A stretch of DNA of 34,734 bases from Rhizobiaceae bacterium (GTDB lineage: Bacteria; Pseudomonadota; Alphaproteobacteria; Rhizobiales; Rhizobiaceae), in NCBI GenBank assembly GCA_905339215.1, contig CAJPFN010000083.1:1-34734 (forward strand). The letters are read 5' to 3'. The position numbers and the translations under genes were made by a program. The notes below the pieces were generated by a model. That model worked only from the letters and a program-made list of their open reading frames with translations. It had not been told where the DNA came from and ran no database searches. This document shows, piece after piece, positions 15,049-25,809 of this stretch. Numbering within the stretch: position 1 is the stretch's first letter; each line of letters opens with the position of its first letter.

Positions 15049-15942
15049 TCAACCCCGCCCGGTCACCTCGGCCGCGCCGGCGGCGACGATGAGCAGGGCG
15101 CCGAGCGCCTGCGGGACGCCAAATGGCTCGTGCGCGAAGAGGGCGGCCGAGACCGTACCGGTGAGCGCCTCGGCGAGCAGCAATAAGCCGACGCGCGCCG
15201 GCTCGACGCGCTGCGCAGCCCACAGCACCACGATGTTGGGGATGGTGAACATCACCACGCCGAGGGCGAGCACCAGCGGCGCCATATTCGCGATGGCGGG
15301 CATGTCGGTCGACAGTCCGCCGAGATGGAAACGCAGCGCCATCATTATCGCCGTCATGCCAAGACCGCCCAGCGAAAAGGCGAGCACGGCGCCCGGCACC
15401 GAGCGCGACGGCCGGTGATAGCTCCGCAGCGTGCCGAGCGACCAGCACAGGCCTGCCGCGAGGCCCACCCAGTCGCCGGCATTGTGCGGGATCGGCAGGC
15501 CCTGGTCATTGCCGATGATCAGCCACAGGCCGCCCAACCCCAGCGCGATCGCGCCGAGGCGCTGCCATGTCAGCCGCTCGCGCAGGAAGGCGACGCCGAT
15601 CAGCGTGCTCCAAACCGGGGTGAGGTAGAAGAGCAGGATGGCGCGCACCACCTCGGTCATGACCAGGCTCAGCGTGTAGAGCGCGAAGGCGGTGCCGAGC
15701 AGCAGCCCGGTCAGCAACCGGTCGAGACCGCCGCGGCCGAGCGCGGCGCGGTTGAGCGCGAAGGGGAGGATCGCGGCGGCCGACACGGCGAAGAACATCA
15801 GGTTTACCCAGTCGACCGAGACTCCGGCATCGCGGACGATGCGCAGCGGGAACCAGAACAGGCCCCAGATACCGCCCGCCACCAGCACGCCGAGGCTGGG
15901 CAGATAGGCGGGCGGGGTCCTGGCGGCAGTCATGTCCGGCAT
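15049..15942 (-). CDS. EamA/DMT-family transporter
   Basis: A 297-residue inner-membrane protein with about ten hydrophobic helices in two repeats, including GGIWGLFWFPLR in helix 1, the LTPVWSTLIGVAFLRERLTWQRLGAIALGLGGLWLI segment of the first EamA repeat, and LLLLAEALTGTVSAALFAHEPF of the second. These are typical of drug/metabolite exporters. A second start at 15933 is possible. It lies between the transposase remnant and a broken SDR gene, with no intact neighbour to hint at substrate. Confidence 0.88.
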   Translation of the reverse strand: MPDMTAARTPPAYLPSLGVLVAGGIWGLFWFPLRIVRDAGVSVDWVNLMFFAVSAAAILPFALNRAALGRGGLDRLLTGLLLGTAFALYTLSLVMTEVVRAILLFYLTPVWSTLIGVAFLRERLTWQRLGAIALGLGGLWLIIGNDQGLPIPHNAGDWVGLAAGLCWSLGTLRSYHRPSRSVPGAVLAFSLGGLGMTAIMMALRFHLGGLSTDMPAIANMAPLVLALGVVMFTIPNIVVLWAAQRVEPARVGLLLLAEALTGTVSAALFAHEPFGVPQALGALLIVAAGAAEVTGRG

Positions 15943-15985
15943 GGTCTTCTCGGAGAACGGAGGCAGGCGGGGCTCGTCGTGCGGT

Positions 15986-16250
15986 TTAGCCGCCGTCGAC
16001 GATGAAGGCCGCGCCGGCGACGGCGCGCGCTCGGTCGCTGGCGAGGTGGAGCGCGGCCGATTCCGTCAGCATGCCGACCGGTGCGCATTCGCGCCGCGCG
16101 GCGGCGCCAGATCGGCGGCGATGGCGGCAGCGGCTTCCCTCCGCGAAGGCCGCAGCAGGCCGCCCCGATGCCAGAGCCGTCGCCGGCTGCCAGCACCACC
16201 TGGCCGGCGAAGCGACGCTCGACGACAGGATCGGAAGGCGCGGCGCTCAT
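15986..16250 (-). pseudogene. short-chain dehydrogenase remnant with internal deletion
   Basis: Minus-strand reading starts MSAAPSDPVVERRFAGQVVL followed by GDGSGIGAA, a degenerate form of the SDR cofactor motif TGxxxGIG. After about 40 more codons, another frame gives VGMLTESAALHLASDRARAVAGAAFIVDGG and a stop at 15986-15988, the standard SDR C-terminus. The middle of the protein, about 150 residues including the Ser-Tyr-Lys catalytic residues, is absent, and the two parts are out of frame. It is a deletion relic. Confidence 0.72.
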
Positions 16251-16318
16251 GGCAGTAAAAGTGTACCGCGCACGACCACGAAGCCGCTCGACCGGCGGGC
16301 CACCAGTCGTATCTGCAT
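16247..16318 (-). pseudogene. possible N-terminal relic of an NADP-dependent oxidoreductase
   Basis: A 23-residue reading frame opens MQIRLVARR and overlaps the SDR remnant start by four bases. The opening resembles the first strand of zinc-independent MDR oxidoreductases, so the rest may have been deleted. With so few residues this is weak; it could equally be a chance or leader peptide. Confidence 0.25.
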
Positions 16319-16408
16319 GATCGTCGAGTTTCCTCCAGCCGCGGTTCGGGACTATAGGTTCGTTTTGGCTAACCGGTCAATCACCGGCAAATCGGGTAGG
16401 AAAACCAG

Positions 16409-17050
16409 TTAGTTCCGAAAGATAGTGGCCCGGTCGGGGTAAAGCGCGGCGAGGAATTCGCTGGTTGTCGACAGGGCTTCGCTGGTGTCGATGGCGCCGC
16501 TCTTCAAGCGCATGCCGAACCACAGCCCGTCGACCAGCGCGTTGATGCCGACGGCTGCGACATGAGGGTCGACCGGGGAGGCGGCGCCTTCGCCGCCCAA
16601 TGCCTCGCAAAGCCGCCGCACGCGGCGATACTCCGCCTCGCGGATTTGCGTGAACAGCCGCATATAGGCGGGGCTGGTGTGGCACTCCGAGAGGAATGCA
16701 TGCCAGAGGGCGATCTTCTTCCTGCTGGCGATGTTGCGGCTGAACCCGGCCCCGATCATCGCCTTGAGCCGTTCCGCCGCAGGGCGGCTCTCGTCGGCGA
16801 CCGCTGCGTCGCGCACCGCGACATATTCGTCGGTGACCGCCCGCAACGCCGCCATTAGCAGGCTCTCCTTGGTCTTGAAGCGGAAGCTGATATGGCCGTA
16901 GGCGAGGTCCGCCTTTTTCGCAATGTCGGCAAGCGTCGTGTGCGACAGGCCGCGCGTCCCGATCACGTCGATGGCCGCATCGATCAACTGACGTTCGCGA
17001 TCGGTGCCGCTGACGCGCCGTCGCAGTATCACAGTCTGTTCCCTTAACAT
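16409..17050 (-). CDS. TetR-family transcriptional regulator
   Basis: A 213-residue protein with an N-terminal helix-turn-helix domain: RERQLIDAAIDVIGTRGLSHTTLADIAKKADLAYGHISFRFKTKESLLMAAL, about residues 18-70, closest in feel to BetI/TetR regulators. The C-terminal ligand domain contains ALVDGLWFGMRL. It faces away from the truncated GMC oxidoreductase gene at 17153 and toward the SDR relic, so it probably once controlled that divergent catabolic pair. About 100 bases separate the two starts, room for an operator. Confidence 0.88.
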   Translation of the reverse strand: MLREQTVILRRRVSGTDRERQLIDAAIDVIGTRGLSHTTLADIAKKADLAYGHISFRFKTKESLLMAALRAVTDEYVAVRDAAVADESRPAAERLKAMIGAGFSRNIASRKKIALWHAFLSECHTSPAYMRLFTQIREAEYRRVRRLCEALGGEGAASPVDPHVAAVGINALVDGLWFGMRLKSGAIDTSEALSTTSEFLAALYPDRATIFRN

Positions 17051-17152
17051 GCCGAATGAGTTACCATTTCCCCGTCGAGTTGATTATACAGACAAATCTT
17101 CGCTAGCGTTGCTCCCGGGAATTTGGGCGGCGGTCACCGGGAGCGATTAGCG

Positions 17153-17722
17153 ATGGCGCGGGATGAATTCGACTTCATCATCGTCGGTGGTGGATCGGCG
17201 GGCTGCGTGCTCGCCAACCGGCTGAGCGCGGATCCGCGGAACCGCGTCCTGCTGCTGGAGGCGGGCCCGAAAGACGGTGGTCTGTTCATGACCATGCCTG
17301 CCGGCTACTACCGTGCCTATCTCGATCCCCGCACGAACTGGAGCTACGAAAGCGAACCGGAGCGGTTCATGAACGGTCGGCGCATCCCGGTGCCGCGCGG
17401 CCGAGTGCTAGGCGGCTCGTCCTCGATCAATTCGATGGTCTATCTTCGCGGCCACCCGCTGGACTACGACGGGTGGGCTGGCAACTCGATGCCCGAGTGG
17501 GATTACGCGCACTGCCTGCCCTATTTTCGCCGCTCGGAATCCTACGACCGCGGCGCCGACTTGTATCGCGGTGAAGGCGGCCCGCTGTCGGTGCAGCGAG
17601 GCACGTTGGAACTGGAAATATTCGACGCTTTCCTCGCCGCGGCGGCCGAAGCCGGTTTTCCGTTATCGGACGACCTCAATGGGGCCCACCCGGAAGGCTT
17701 TGCCCGCCTCGACAGCACCGCT
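17153..17722 (+). pseudogene. GMC (choline dehydrogenase-like) oxidoreductase, truncated
   Basis: The first 190 residues are a normal GMC flavoprotein N-terminus: EFDFIIVGGGSAGCVLANRLS (FAD-binding GxGxxG region), VLLLEAG, then RGRVLGGSSSINSMVYLRG, and HPEGFARLDST. At about 17720 the match stops; a full gene needs about 340 more residues with the catalytic His pair. The frame continues to 17881 as nonsense because the following DNA belongs to a thioredoxin gene in another frame. The start at ATG 17153 has GGGAG upstream. A rearrangement has removed the 3' two thirds. Confidence 0.82.
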
Positions 17723-17726
17723 CGCG

Positions 17727-18098
17727 GGCTACGCCGTGGCGCTTCCCGAGCTCGCCGGCAAGCCCATGGTGATCAACCTCTGGGCCACGTGGTGTCCGCC
17801 CTGCCGTCGCGAGATGCCGATGATGGCCGAGGTCGCGGCGTCGGCCAACGACGTCACTTTCGTGTTCGCGAACCAGGGTGAGGATGCGCCTCGCATCCGC
17901 ACCTATCTCTCGCAGGAGGGCCTGCTCATGCCCAACGTTCTGATGGACGGCCTCGGCGAGCTTGGCCTGCACTACAAGGCACCCGGCCTGCCAGCAACGC
18001 TGTTCGTCGGTACGGATGGCCGTCTCGTTGACATTCATCTAGGTGAGATCTCACGCGAGGCGATGCTGCATACAATACAGGATCTTCGCGAACGCTGA
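17727..18098 (+). pseudogene. TlpA-type thioredoxin, 5'-truncated
   Basis: From about 17727 the sequence encodes GYAVALPELAGKPMVINLWATWCPPCRREMPMM, the active site (CPPC) of TlpA/ResA periplasmic thiol-disulfide oxidoreductases, then the cis-Pro region LPATLFVG and a normal C-terminus ending at 18098. The signal peptide or membrane anchor and the first strands are missing. The frame runs upstream to ATG 17571, but those codons are out-of-frame GMC sequence. It may be expressed as an out-of-frame chimera in the cytoplasm but is most likely dead. Confidence 0.78.
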
Positions 18099-18676
18099 GG
18101 TGTACAAGTTTGACCTGAAACCTTTGAGTTCCGAGATGGCACCCGCGTAGTTGCTCAATCCAAAAGTATCACGATGTCAGCTTCCAGGCTGCGTGCATCT
18201 TCCCTGTAAGGGCGCCGGCACGTTCAAGAACCAGAACGACAACGATGACTTCCTTATCTCATGCCGCCCTATGCTGCCGGGTACCTAAATGTTTGTGATC
18301 CAGGCGGCTATGCCACGCCCAAGGGCGTAGCGGCGTGGCGACGGCTGCTGCGTATGGATGGGCTGCATCGGCTCGATATTGCCGGAATGGCGCGGCAGCA
18401 AACCACCGAGCGCAGCAGCTTCACGGCGTTACAAGCCCTTGCGGTCGTGGCAACCCGCGTCGTCGCTCCATTTGGACTTGCTCGAGATGGCAGTCGCCAT
18501 TTCCCGGGCATTGCCTTGCGATGGATGCAATTATGCCCCGGTGAGGCGAGAGTGCGCGCATAGAACCGTTGCGCGGAACGGACCTACCCCGAATGAGTCG
18601 ATCTGCGGTGCGCCCCTCTGACGGTCGGCTTGCTGTTCAAACGTATCGTCGAGGTCGAGCAATAGGCGCCTGACGT
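18099..18676. other. gene-poor stretch between the TlpA fragment and the ABC operon
   Basis: No frame here shows a recognisable domain. It contains an 8-bp perfect inverted repeat, GCCACGCC (18312-18319) with GGCGTGGC (18332-18339), without a T-tract. The lower coding character suggests a relic or insertion scar. Confidence 0.5.
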
Positions 18677-20391
<1,715 letters not shown>

Positions 20392-20392
<1 letters not shown>

Positions 20393-21264
20393 CACGAAGC
20401 GACCTTTCTCATCCGCGCCCCGATCTCCGGATGCTCGGAAAAGACCGGCAGCGGCGGCGTCCAGCGGGTCGCCGAAGGCGTGAAGCCGAAGGCGATCGGA
20501 TCGCGACCGAGGACCCGCCATTCGACTCCGGCGCCGAGTTCGATCAGCCCCATCGCACCCGCCGGCTCGCCCTTCGTGGTGAAGCTCTCGGTCAGCGACT
20601 GCTGGGTCAGATGGGTGATCCCGTCGACCGTGGTCACGGTGTTCCAGTGGACGTGGCCAGCAAGACAGACCACGGGAACGCGGGCCTGCGCGAGCGCCGC
20701 GCGGGCGCGTTCGGCCATCGGATAGGTGGAGACGCCGGGATTGCGCTCGAAATAGTAGTTACCGGTCTGCGCGTGGCCCGAGATCGGCACGTGGCTGACG
20801 ACGAGGAGCGGCCGGTCGGCGGCCTGCGCGGTGCGCGACAGCCAGAGCAGGTCCTCTTCGCGCAGCACGAAGCCGTGGCGGTCGGCGTCGCGATGGATCT
20901 TCGCATCCGCCCGCCAAAGTGCCACACGCCAGTCGCCGAGGTCGAGCGTCATCGATTTCATCGGCTGGCCGAGGATGGTCTCGTTGTCGGAGACCTCCAG
21001 GTGATCGCGGTCGTGGTTGCCGTTGAGGTGGTGGATCGGCGCGGCGACCTGGCGAAACGCCTCGCCGACTTCCTTCTGGAGGACGAGGTCGGTCTCCCGG
21101 TTCTCGTCGGAGATCCGGTCGCCGAGGTCGAGCACGAAATCGGGACGGGCGTCATTGGTGAAGCGCGCGAATTCCTCCATCAGCGCAAGCGCGGTATCGC
21201 CCCGCTTGGTTGCGGAGGGCTTGCCGTGATGGATGTCGGCAATGACGCAGATACGGACGGACAT
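20392..21264 (-). CDS. calcineurin-like metallophosphoesterase
   Basis: A 290-residue cytosolic enzyme with the full set of two-metal phosphoesterase motifs: VIADIHHG (Asp10, His12), LDLGDRISD, LNGNHDRDH, VVSHVPISGH and CLAGHVHWN. The order matches CpdA/Icc-type cyclic nucleotide and glycerophosphodiesterases. It lies inside an ABC uptake operon between the binding protein and the ATPase, and overlaps the ATPase gene by one base, so it likely acts on the imported compound. The substrate is not determined by sequence; a phosphodiester such as a glycerophosphodiester is one possibility. Confidence 0.87.
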
Positions 21265-21302
21265 GAGTTCGGCTCCCGGTGTGCGGCAGAATTGCTGGTG
21301 GA

Positions 21303-21331
21303 CACGCCGCCGGCGTGGGGCCGGCGGCGTG
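21303..21331 (-). repeat. strong intercistronic hairpin after the binding-protein gene
   Basis: CACGCCGCCGGC (21303-21314) and GCCGGCGGCGTG (21320-21331) form a perfect 12-bp stem with a 5-base loop, 12 bases after the stop codon of the solute-binding protein gene. There is no T-tract. Similar structures downstream of binding-protein genes stabilise that mRNA, giving more binding protein than transporter. Confidence 0.6.
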
Positions 21332-21343
21332 CGGTCGAAGGCG

Positions 21344-22897
21344 TCAGTTCGAGGCGAAGGTGATCGAACCGGCGCGGAAGTCGAGAACGTAGGGGATATG
21401 GCCGGGCTTCGGCGCCCAAGTGACGTTCTTGTTCATCGCCCAGGATTCAAACGGCCGGTAGAGCGGCAGCATCGGCGGATCCTGGCTGATGCGCTCCATC
21501 AGTTCGGCATAGGCGGCCTTGCGCGCCTCGACGTCCTTGGAGAAGCGGAAGCGCTCCCAGCTCGCGGCATAGGCCTCGTCGGTGTTGAAGCGGCCTTCCG
21601 ATTCCGACGGGCCCTTGGGCGCCCACATCACGCCGAACGAGCCGAACGGATCGGCGAAATACATCGGATTCGACCAGTTGCGCGCCATCATGTCGGCATC
21701 GCCGCCGTTCCACTTGTCGACGACATTGACCTTGCCGTTGATGCCGACCTCCTTCCACATCTCCACGATCGCCTGCGCGGCGAGCAGGCCGTTGGTGTAG
21801 TAGGTCGGGAAGCTCGTGTAGACGATCTCCTCACCCTTGTAGCCGGCCTCCTGGAGCAACTGCCTGGCCTTCTCCGGATTGTATTCGAAAGTCTTGAGTT
21901 CCGGCATGTAGAGAGGCCCGAAATCCTCCATCGTGTGGGTCGAAGGAACGATCGCCTTTCCGAGCCACAGGGCTTCGTTGAGCGTATCGCGGTCCACGGC
22001 GAGGCTCATGGCCTGGCGGATGCGCGGATCCTTCAGCACCGGATGGTTGGCGTTCATTATCATCACGTGGAACAGCGCGGTTGCCGAACCCGCGGCCTTG
22101 AGCGCCGGATCGGCCTCGATCAGCGACAACTGGTCGGGCGCGATGTTGGTGACGAGGTCGGCCTCGCCGGTCTTCAGCGCGGTGATGCGCGCGGCGGTTT
22201 CCGACATGTGCGTGACGGTCACCTTGTCCAGCGGCGCTTTCTCGCCCCAGAAATCGGCGAAGCGTTCCCAGACTAGCGTCTCGCCGGGAACGAACTGGGT
22301 GATGGCATAGGGGCCGGTGCCGACCGGCTTTAGCGAGAACGCCTCGTAGTCGTCGTTCTCGGCGACCTTCGGATCGCCCGTCAGGCCCTTGGTGTAGTCC
22401 TCGGGAATGATCATGACCTGCTGCAGGTTGAGCAGGGTCTCCCACAGCGGCTCTTCCCGCTTGGCGTGGATGCGGACCGTATGCTCGTCGACCTTCTCCG
22501 CCTTTTCGAAGTTGGCCAGGCGGTCGCGCGAGCGGACCTGATAGGGCGGGAAAGTGGCCTGGTACATGCGGTTCAGCGAGAACACGACGTCGTCGGCGGT
22601 CATCGCCTCGCCATTGTGGAACTTCACGCCCTGGCGGAGCTTGAGCTCCATCACGGTCGGTTCGACCAGCGTCCACTCGGTCGCGAGACCGGCGCGGTAC
22701 TCGCCCTGCAGCTTGTCGTAGTTCTTTTCGACCAGCGTATCGAAGGTGTTGTAGTAGAACTGCGAGCCGACGTTCGAATGGTCGCGGCCCGGATCGACAT
22801 ATCCGGTCACGTTGGCGGCGCCGACGGTCAGTTCGACGGCGAAGGCGGAGCTCGCGAGAACGGTGGCGATTGCGGTCGTTGCTAAGAGTCTGGTCAT
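21344..22897 (-). CDS. ABC transporter substrate-binding protein, family 5 (DppA/OppA type)
   Basis: A 517-residue periplasmic protein with a leader ending SSAFAVE. It has the family 5 pattern: YYNTFDTLVEKNYD, TMELKLRQGVKFHNGEAMTADDVVFSLNR, a VGTGPYAITQFVPGETLVWERF segment and RIRQAMSLAVDRDTLNEALW. Start is ATG 22897, with an AGGAGG upstream; the ATG five bases earlier is out of frame. It captures a solute for the two permeases encoded upstream. Family 5 proteins bind peptides, but also opines, nickel chelates and other compounds, so the ligand cannot be set from sequence. Confidence 0.92.
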   Translation of the reverse strand: MTRLLATTAIATVLASSAFAVELTVGAANVTGYVDPGRDHSNVGSQFYYNTFDTLVEKNYDKLQGEYRAGLATEWTLVEPTVMELKLRQGVKFHNGEAMTADDVVFSLNRMYQATFPPYQVRSRDRLANFEKAEKVDEHTVRIHAKREEPLWETLLNLQQVMIIPEDYTKGLTGDPKVAENDDYEAFSLKPVGTGPYAITQFVPGETLVWERFADFWGEKAPLDKVTVTHMSETAARITALKTGEADLVTNIAPDQLSLIEADPALKAAGSATALFHVMIMNANHPVLKDPRIRQAMSLAVDRDTLNEALWLGKAIVPSTHTMEDFGPLYMPELKTFEYNPEKARQLLQEAGYKGEEIVYTSFPTYYTNGLLAAQAIVEMWKEVGINGKVNVVDKWNGGDADMMARNWSNPMYFADPFGSFGVMWAPKGPSESEGRFNTDEAYAASWERFRFSKDVEARKAAYAELMERISQDPPMLPLYRPFESWAMNKNVTWAPKPGHIPYVLDFRAGSITFASN

Positions 22898-22977
22898 GTC
22901 ATGCCTCCTGATGGGACGGTTGGGTTTGCGGTCGGTGGGCCTCGATTCGGCCTCTTTTTCTTGAAGGCGAAGCGGGC

Positions 22978-23880
22978 TCATCTCCCCCTCAGGCGCACAT
23001 CGGCGCGGTCGCGCAGCCAGTCACCGAGGATCTGGACGGCAAAGGTGACGAGCAGGATCATCAAGGCGGGTGCGACCACGATCCACGGCGCCGTCGGCAT
23101 GTAGTCGCGACCGATGCCGACCATGGATCCGAGGGTCGCCGTCGGCGGCTGCACGCCCATGCCAAGGAATGACAGGGTCGATTCCACAAGCACGATGTTT
23201 GAGATCGACAAGGTGAACTGGACGACGAGCGGAGAGACCGTGTTGGGCAGGATGTGGCGGAAGGCGATGCGCCCGCCGGAGGCCCCCGCCGCGCGCGCCG
23301 CTTCGATGAAGGGCATCGCCATAAGCCGCCGGACTTCGCCGCGCACGATGCGGGCGTATTGCTCCCAGCCATGGAGGCCGAGCACCAGGACCATGACTTC
23401 GATGGAGGAACCGAAGATCGCCAACATCAGGAGCGCGATGAGAGTGAAGGGAATGGCGATCTGGGCGTCGACCGCGCCCATGATGAAATCGTCGACGATG
23501 CCGCCGGCAATGCCGGCGAAGAGCCCGAGCGCCCCGCCGAGCAGGAGGCCGATCGTTGCGCCGAGCGCAGCCAGGATCAGCGTGAGTTGGAGACCGTAGA
23601 GCGAGCGCGAGAGCACGTCGCGACCGAGTTCGTCGGTGCCAAGCAGGTAGCCGTCCTTGTAGCGGTCGAATCCGATCGGCGGGCGCAACCTGGCGATCAG
23701 GCTCTGCGCCGTCGGCTCGTGCGGCGCGATGTACGGTGCGAAGGCGGCGACGATCAGCAGCAGGACAGCAACGAGAAGCGCTGTGCGCTGGACGCCGTTC
23801 GCATCGCGCCAGAGCCGTCGGACGCCGGCGGGGAAGCCTGGCAGAGTCGCGGGAATCCCGAAGACTGCGTTGGCCATCAT
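22978..23880 (-). CDS. ABC transporter permease, DppC type
   Basis: A 300-residue inner-membrane protein with an N-terminal helix, the LLGTDELGRDVLSRSLYG segment characteristic of DppC/OppC permeases, and the EAA loop EAARAAGASGGRIAFRHILPNT that contacts the ATPase. Five or six helices. The first ATG (23880) overlaps the TGA of the preceding permease gene (ATGA), so the two are translationally coupled. Confidence 0.93.
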   Translation of the reverse strand: MMANAVFGIPATLPGFPAGVRRLWRDANGVQRTALLVAVLLLIVAAFAPYIAPHEPTAQSLIARLRPPIGFDRYKDGYLLGTDELGRDVLSRSLYGLQLTLILAALGATIGLLLGGALGLFAGIAGGIVDDFIMGAVDAQIAIPFTLIALLMLAIFGSSIEVMVLVLGLHGWEQYARIVRGEVRRLMAMPFIEAARAAGASGGRIAFRHILPNTVSPLVVQFTLSISNIVLVESTLSFLGMGVQPPTATLGSMVGIGRDYMPTAPWIVVAPALMILLVTFAVQILGDWLRDRADVRLRGR

Positions 23881-24803
23881 GCCCTCCCCAGACGGATGCG
23901 GGGATCGGCAAAGGCGTAGGCGATGTCGATCGCTCCGTTGACGATGATCACCGCGAAGGCGACAACCAGGACGGCGAATTGCAGCACGGGGAAGTCACGC
24001 AGGATCGCCGCATTGACCAGCAGGTCGCCGATGCCGGGCCAGGCAAAGATCGCCTCCACGACCACGTTTCCTGCCGCGGCAAGCCCCGCGATCTGCAGAC
24101 CCAGCACCGATAGGATGGTGATCGAGGCGTTGGAAAAGCCGTGCTTCAGGATGACGACGCTTTCCGGCAGACCCTTTGCGCGTGCGGTGCGCATGTAGTC
24201 CTGGCTGAGCACGTCGAGCATGGCGTTGCGCGTGAAGCGCGTGAGCGCGGCGATCAGAGCGCCCGACAGCGCGATGGTCGGCATGATGAAGTGCCAGGGT
24301 GTGCCGTTTCCCACCACCGGCAGCCAGTTCAGGGTGAAGGCGAAGACGAGCACCATGAACACGGCGAGCACGAAGTTCGGTATCGCGTAGCCGACAAAGG
24401 CGATCGACATGACCGCACTGCCGATCCAGCTGTTGCGGTGGATCGCCGCGAGGATGCCGAGCGGAACGGCTGTGACAATGGTCAGGGAGATGCCGGCCAG
24501 CAGGAGCTGCAGCGACGGCCAGATGCGCTCCGCCACGATATCGGCGACGGGTCGCCGCTCGACGAAGGACAGGCCGAACTGACCGTCCACGAAGGAGCCG
24601 AGGAACCGGAGGTACTGCACCCAGACGGACGCGTCGAGACCGTAGTAGCGGGTCAGCAGTTCGCGGTCTTCCTGGGTGATTCCCTGCCCGACGACGTAGT
24701 CGATCGGATCGCCCGAGAGGCGCGTCGTGAAGAAGACCAGCGTCACGATCACGAAGAGCGTGACGATCATCTTTACCAGCGTGCGGGCGATATGGCGTAG
24801 CAT
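23877..24803 (-). CDS. ABC transporter permease, DppB type
   Basis: A 308-residue inner-membrane permease. It opens with MLRHIARTLVKMIVTLFVIVTLVFF, has the DPIDYVVGQGITQEDRELLTRYYGLDASVWVQYLRFL loop of DppB/OppB proteins, and an EAA-type loop TARAKGLPESVVILKHGFSNA. ATG 24803 shares one base with the stop of the HAD gene. The much longer open frame extending to 25604 is a shadow of the HAD gene. Confidence 0.92.
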   Translation of the reverse strand: MLRHIARTLVKMIVTLFVIVTLVFFTTRLSGDPIDYVVGQGITQEDRELLTRYYGLDASVWVQYLRFLGSFVDGQFGLSFVERRPVADIVAERIWPSLQLLLAGISLTIVTAVPLGILAAIHRNSWIGSAVMSIAFVGYAIPNFVLAVFMVLVFAFTLNWLPVVGNGTPWHFIMPTIALSGALIAALTRFTRNAMLDVLSQDYMRTARAKGLPESVVILKHGFSNASITILSVLGLQIAGLAAAGNVVVEAIFAWPGIGDLLVNAAILRDFPVLQFAVLVVAFAVIIVNGAIDIAYAFADPRIRLGRA

Positions 24804-25600
24804 CACGCAACACCCTTCGCGGCAGCTGAATCCGGCATCACGAACGTGCCGCTGGCGGGCGCGCCGTTCGCGGTCATGCGGCGCAAGTGGACGAAGCGGA
24901 CGCCGGCCGCTCGCGCCGCGACGCCGTCGGTGCCGTCGTTGTCGCCGATGAAGACGCAGGCGGCGGGCGCCGCACCGCTGCGGCCCAGCGCCAGTTCGAC
25001 CAGATCCGGAGCCGGCTTGCCGATGCTCGTGAAGCGGATCGAGGGATCGCAGGCGCGGATGGCCGCGACGACAGCGCCGGTTTCGGGAACCGGTCGGCCA
25101 CGGGCGTCGGGATGAACCGTATCGATGTTGGTCACGATCAGCGTCGCGCCGTCCTGAACCTGATCGATCAGGCGGCCAAGGTCGCGCAGCGAAAAGCCAG
25201 CAGCCCGTGCGAGCAGGGCGATGTCGGGCTTGCGGTCCTCGATTTGCAGTCCAAGCGACCGGGCAAGGTCGCGGACCGGCGCTTCGGCATAGAGCGACAC
25301 CGCTGCGCCGGGATGCGTCGCCGCGATGCGCCGCACCGCCTGCTCTCCGGCGAGCAGGATTCGTTCGGCGGCGACCGCCAGACCCACCGCTGCGATCCGG
25401 CTCGAAAGCGTCTCGGCCGTATCCGAAGAATTGTTGGAGACGATCCAGAGCCGATCGGCGTGGTTGGCGACGAACTCGCGCACGTTGGGGTAGACGTGCC
25501 CACCCGAAACGAGGCAACCGTCGAGATCGCAGAAGATCGCCTCGCAGCCGTCGATCGGCGCATGCGCGATATCGCCTATTCTGATCGTCTCGTCGGTCAC
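24803..25600 (-). CDS. HAD-superfamily phosphatase (NagD-like), first gene of ABC operon
   Basis: A 265-residue HAD hydrolase. Motif I is FCDLDGCL (Asp25, Asp27), motif II is IVSNNSSDT, and the later GKPAPDLVELAL and FIGDNDGTDGVAARAAG give the Lys and acidic Mg ligands. The cap layout matches the NagD/HAD-IIA group, which dephosphorylates small metabolites such as phosphoglycolate or nucleotides. GTG 25600 is preferred because GGAG lies 7 bases before it; an ATG at 25702 is in frame but has no such site. It is tightly coupled to the permease gene, so I infer dephosphorylation of the imported solute. Confidence 0.82.
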   Translation of the reverse strand: MTDETIRIGDIAHAPIDGCEAIFCDLDGCLVSGGHVYPNVREFVANHADRLWIVSNNSSDTAETLSSRIAAVGLAVAAERILLAGEQAVRRIAATHPGAAVSLYAEAPVRDLARSLGLQIEDRKPDIALLARAAGFSLRDLGRLIDQVQDGATLIVTNIDTVHPDARGRPVPETGAVVAAIRACDPSIRFTSIGKPAPDLVELALGRSGAAPAACVFIGDNDGTDGVAARAAGVRFVHLRRMTANGAPASGTFVMPDSAAAKGVA

Positions 25601-25809
25601 GCATCGGCTCCGCTGTAGGGGCACGACGAAACCGTCCGACGGCGCACGCAGCGCCGTGTCAGGTTCGTCCTGTCCGCCTTGGTTATTGTGGGCAGTCGGC
25701 AAGTCGCCCGCTGCAGTGCAACTTGGGCTCGCTCTGTGACACAGGCTTTACAAACGATAGCTAGGCTTTCGCTGAAGCAAGGATTCGCTTATCTGACCCG
25801 GAGTTTCCC
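25601..25809. promoter_or_regulatory. divergent control region between HAD operon and LysR gene
   Basis: About 209 bases separate the starts of the leftward operon and the rightward LysR gene, the usual position of a LysR operator. AGGCTTT occurs twice about 20 bases apart (around 25742-25770). No convincing T-N11-A box or -35/-10 pair could be fixed by eye. Confidence 0.4.
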
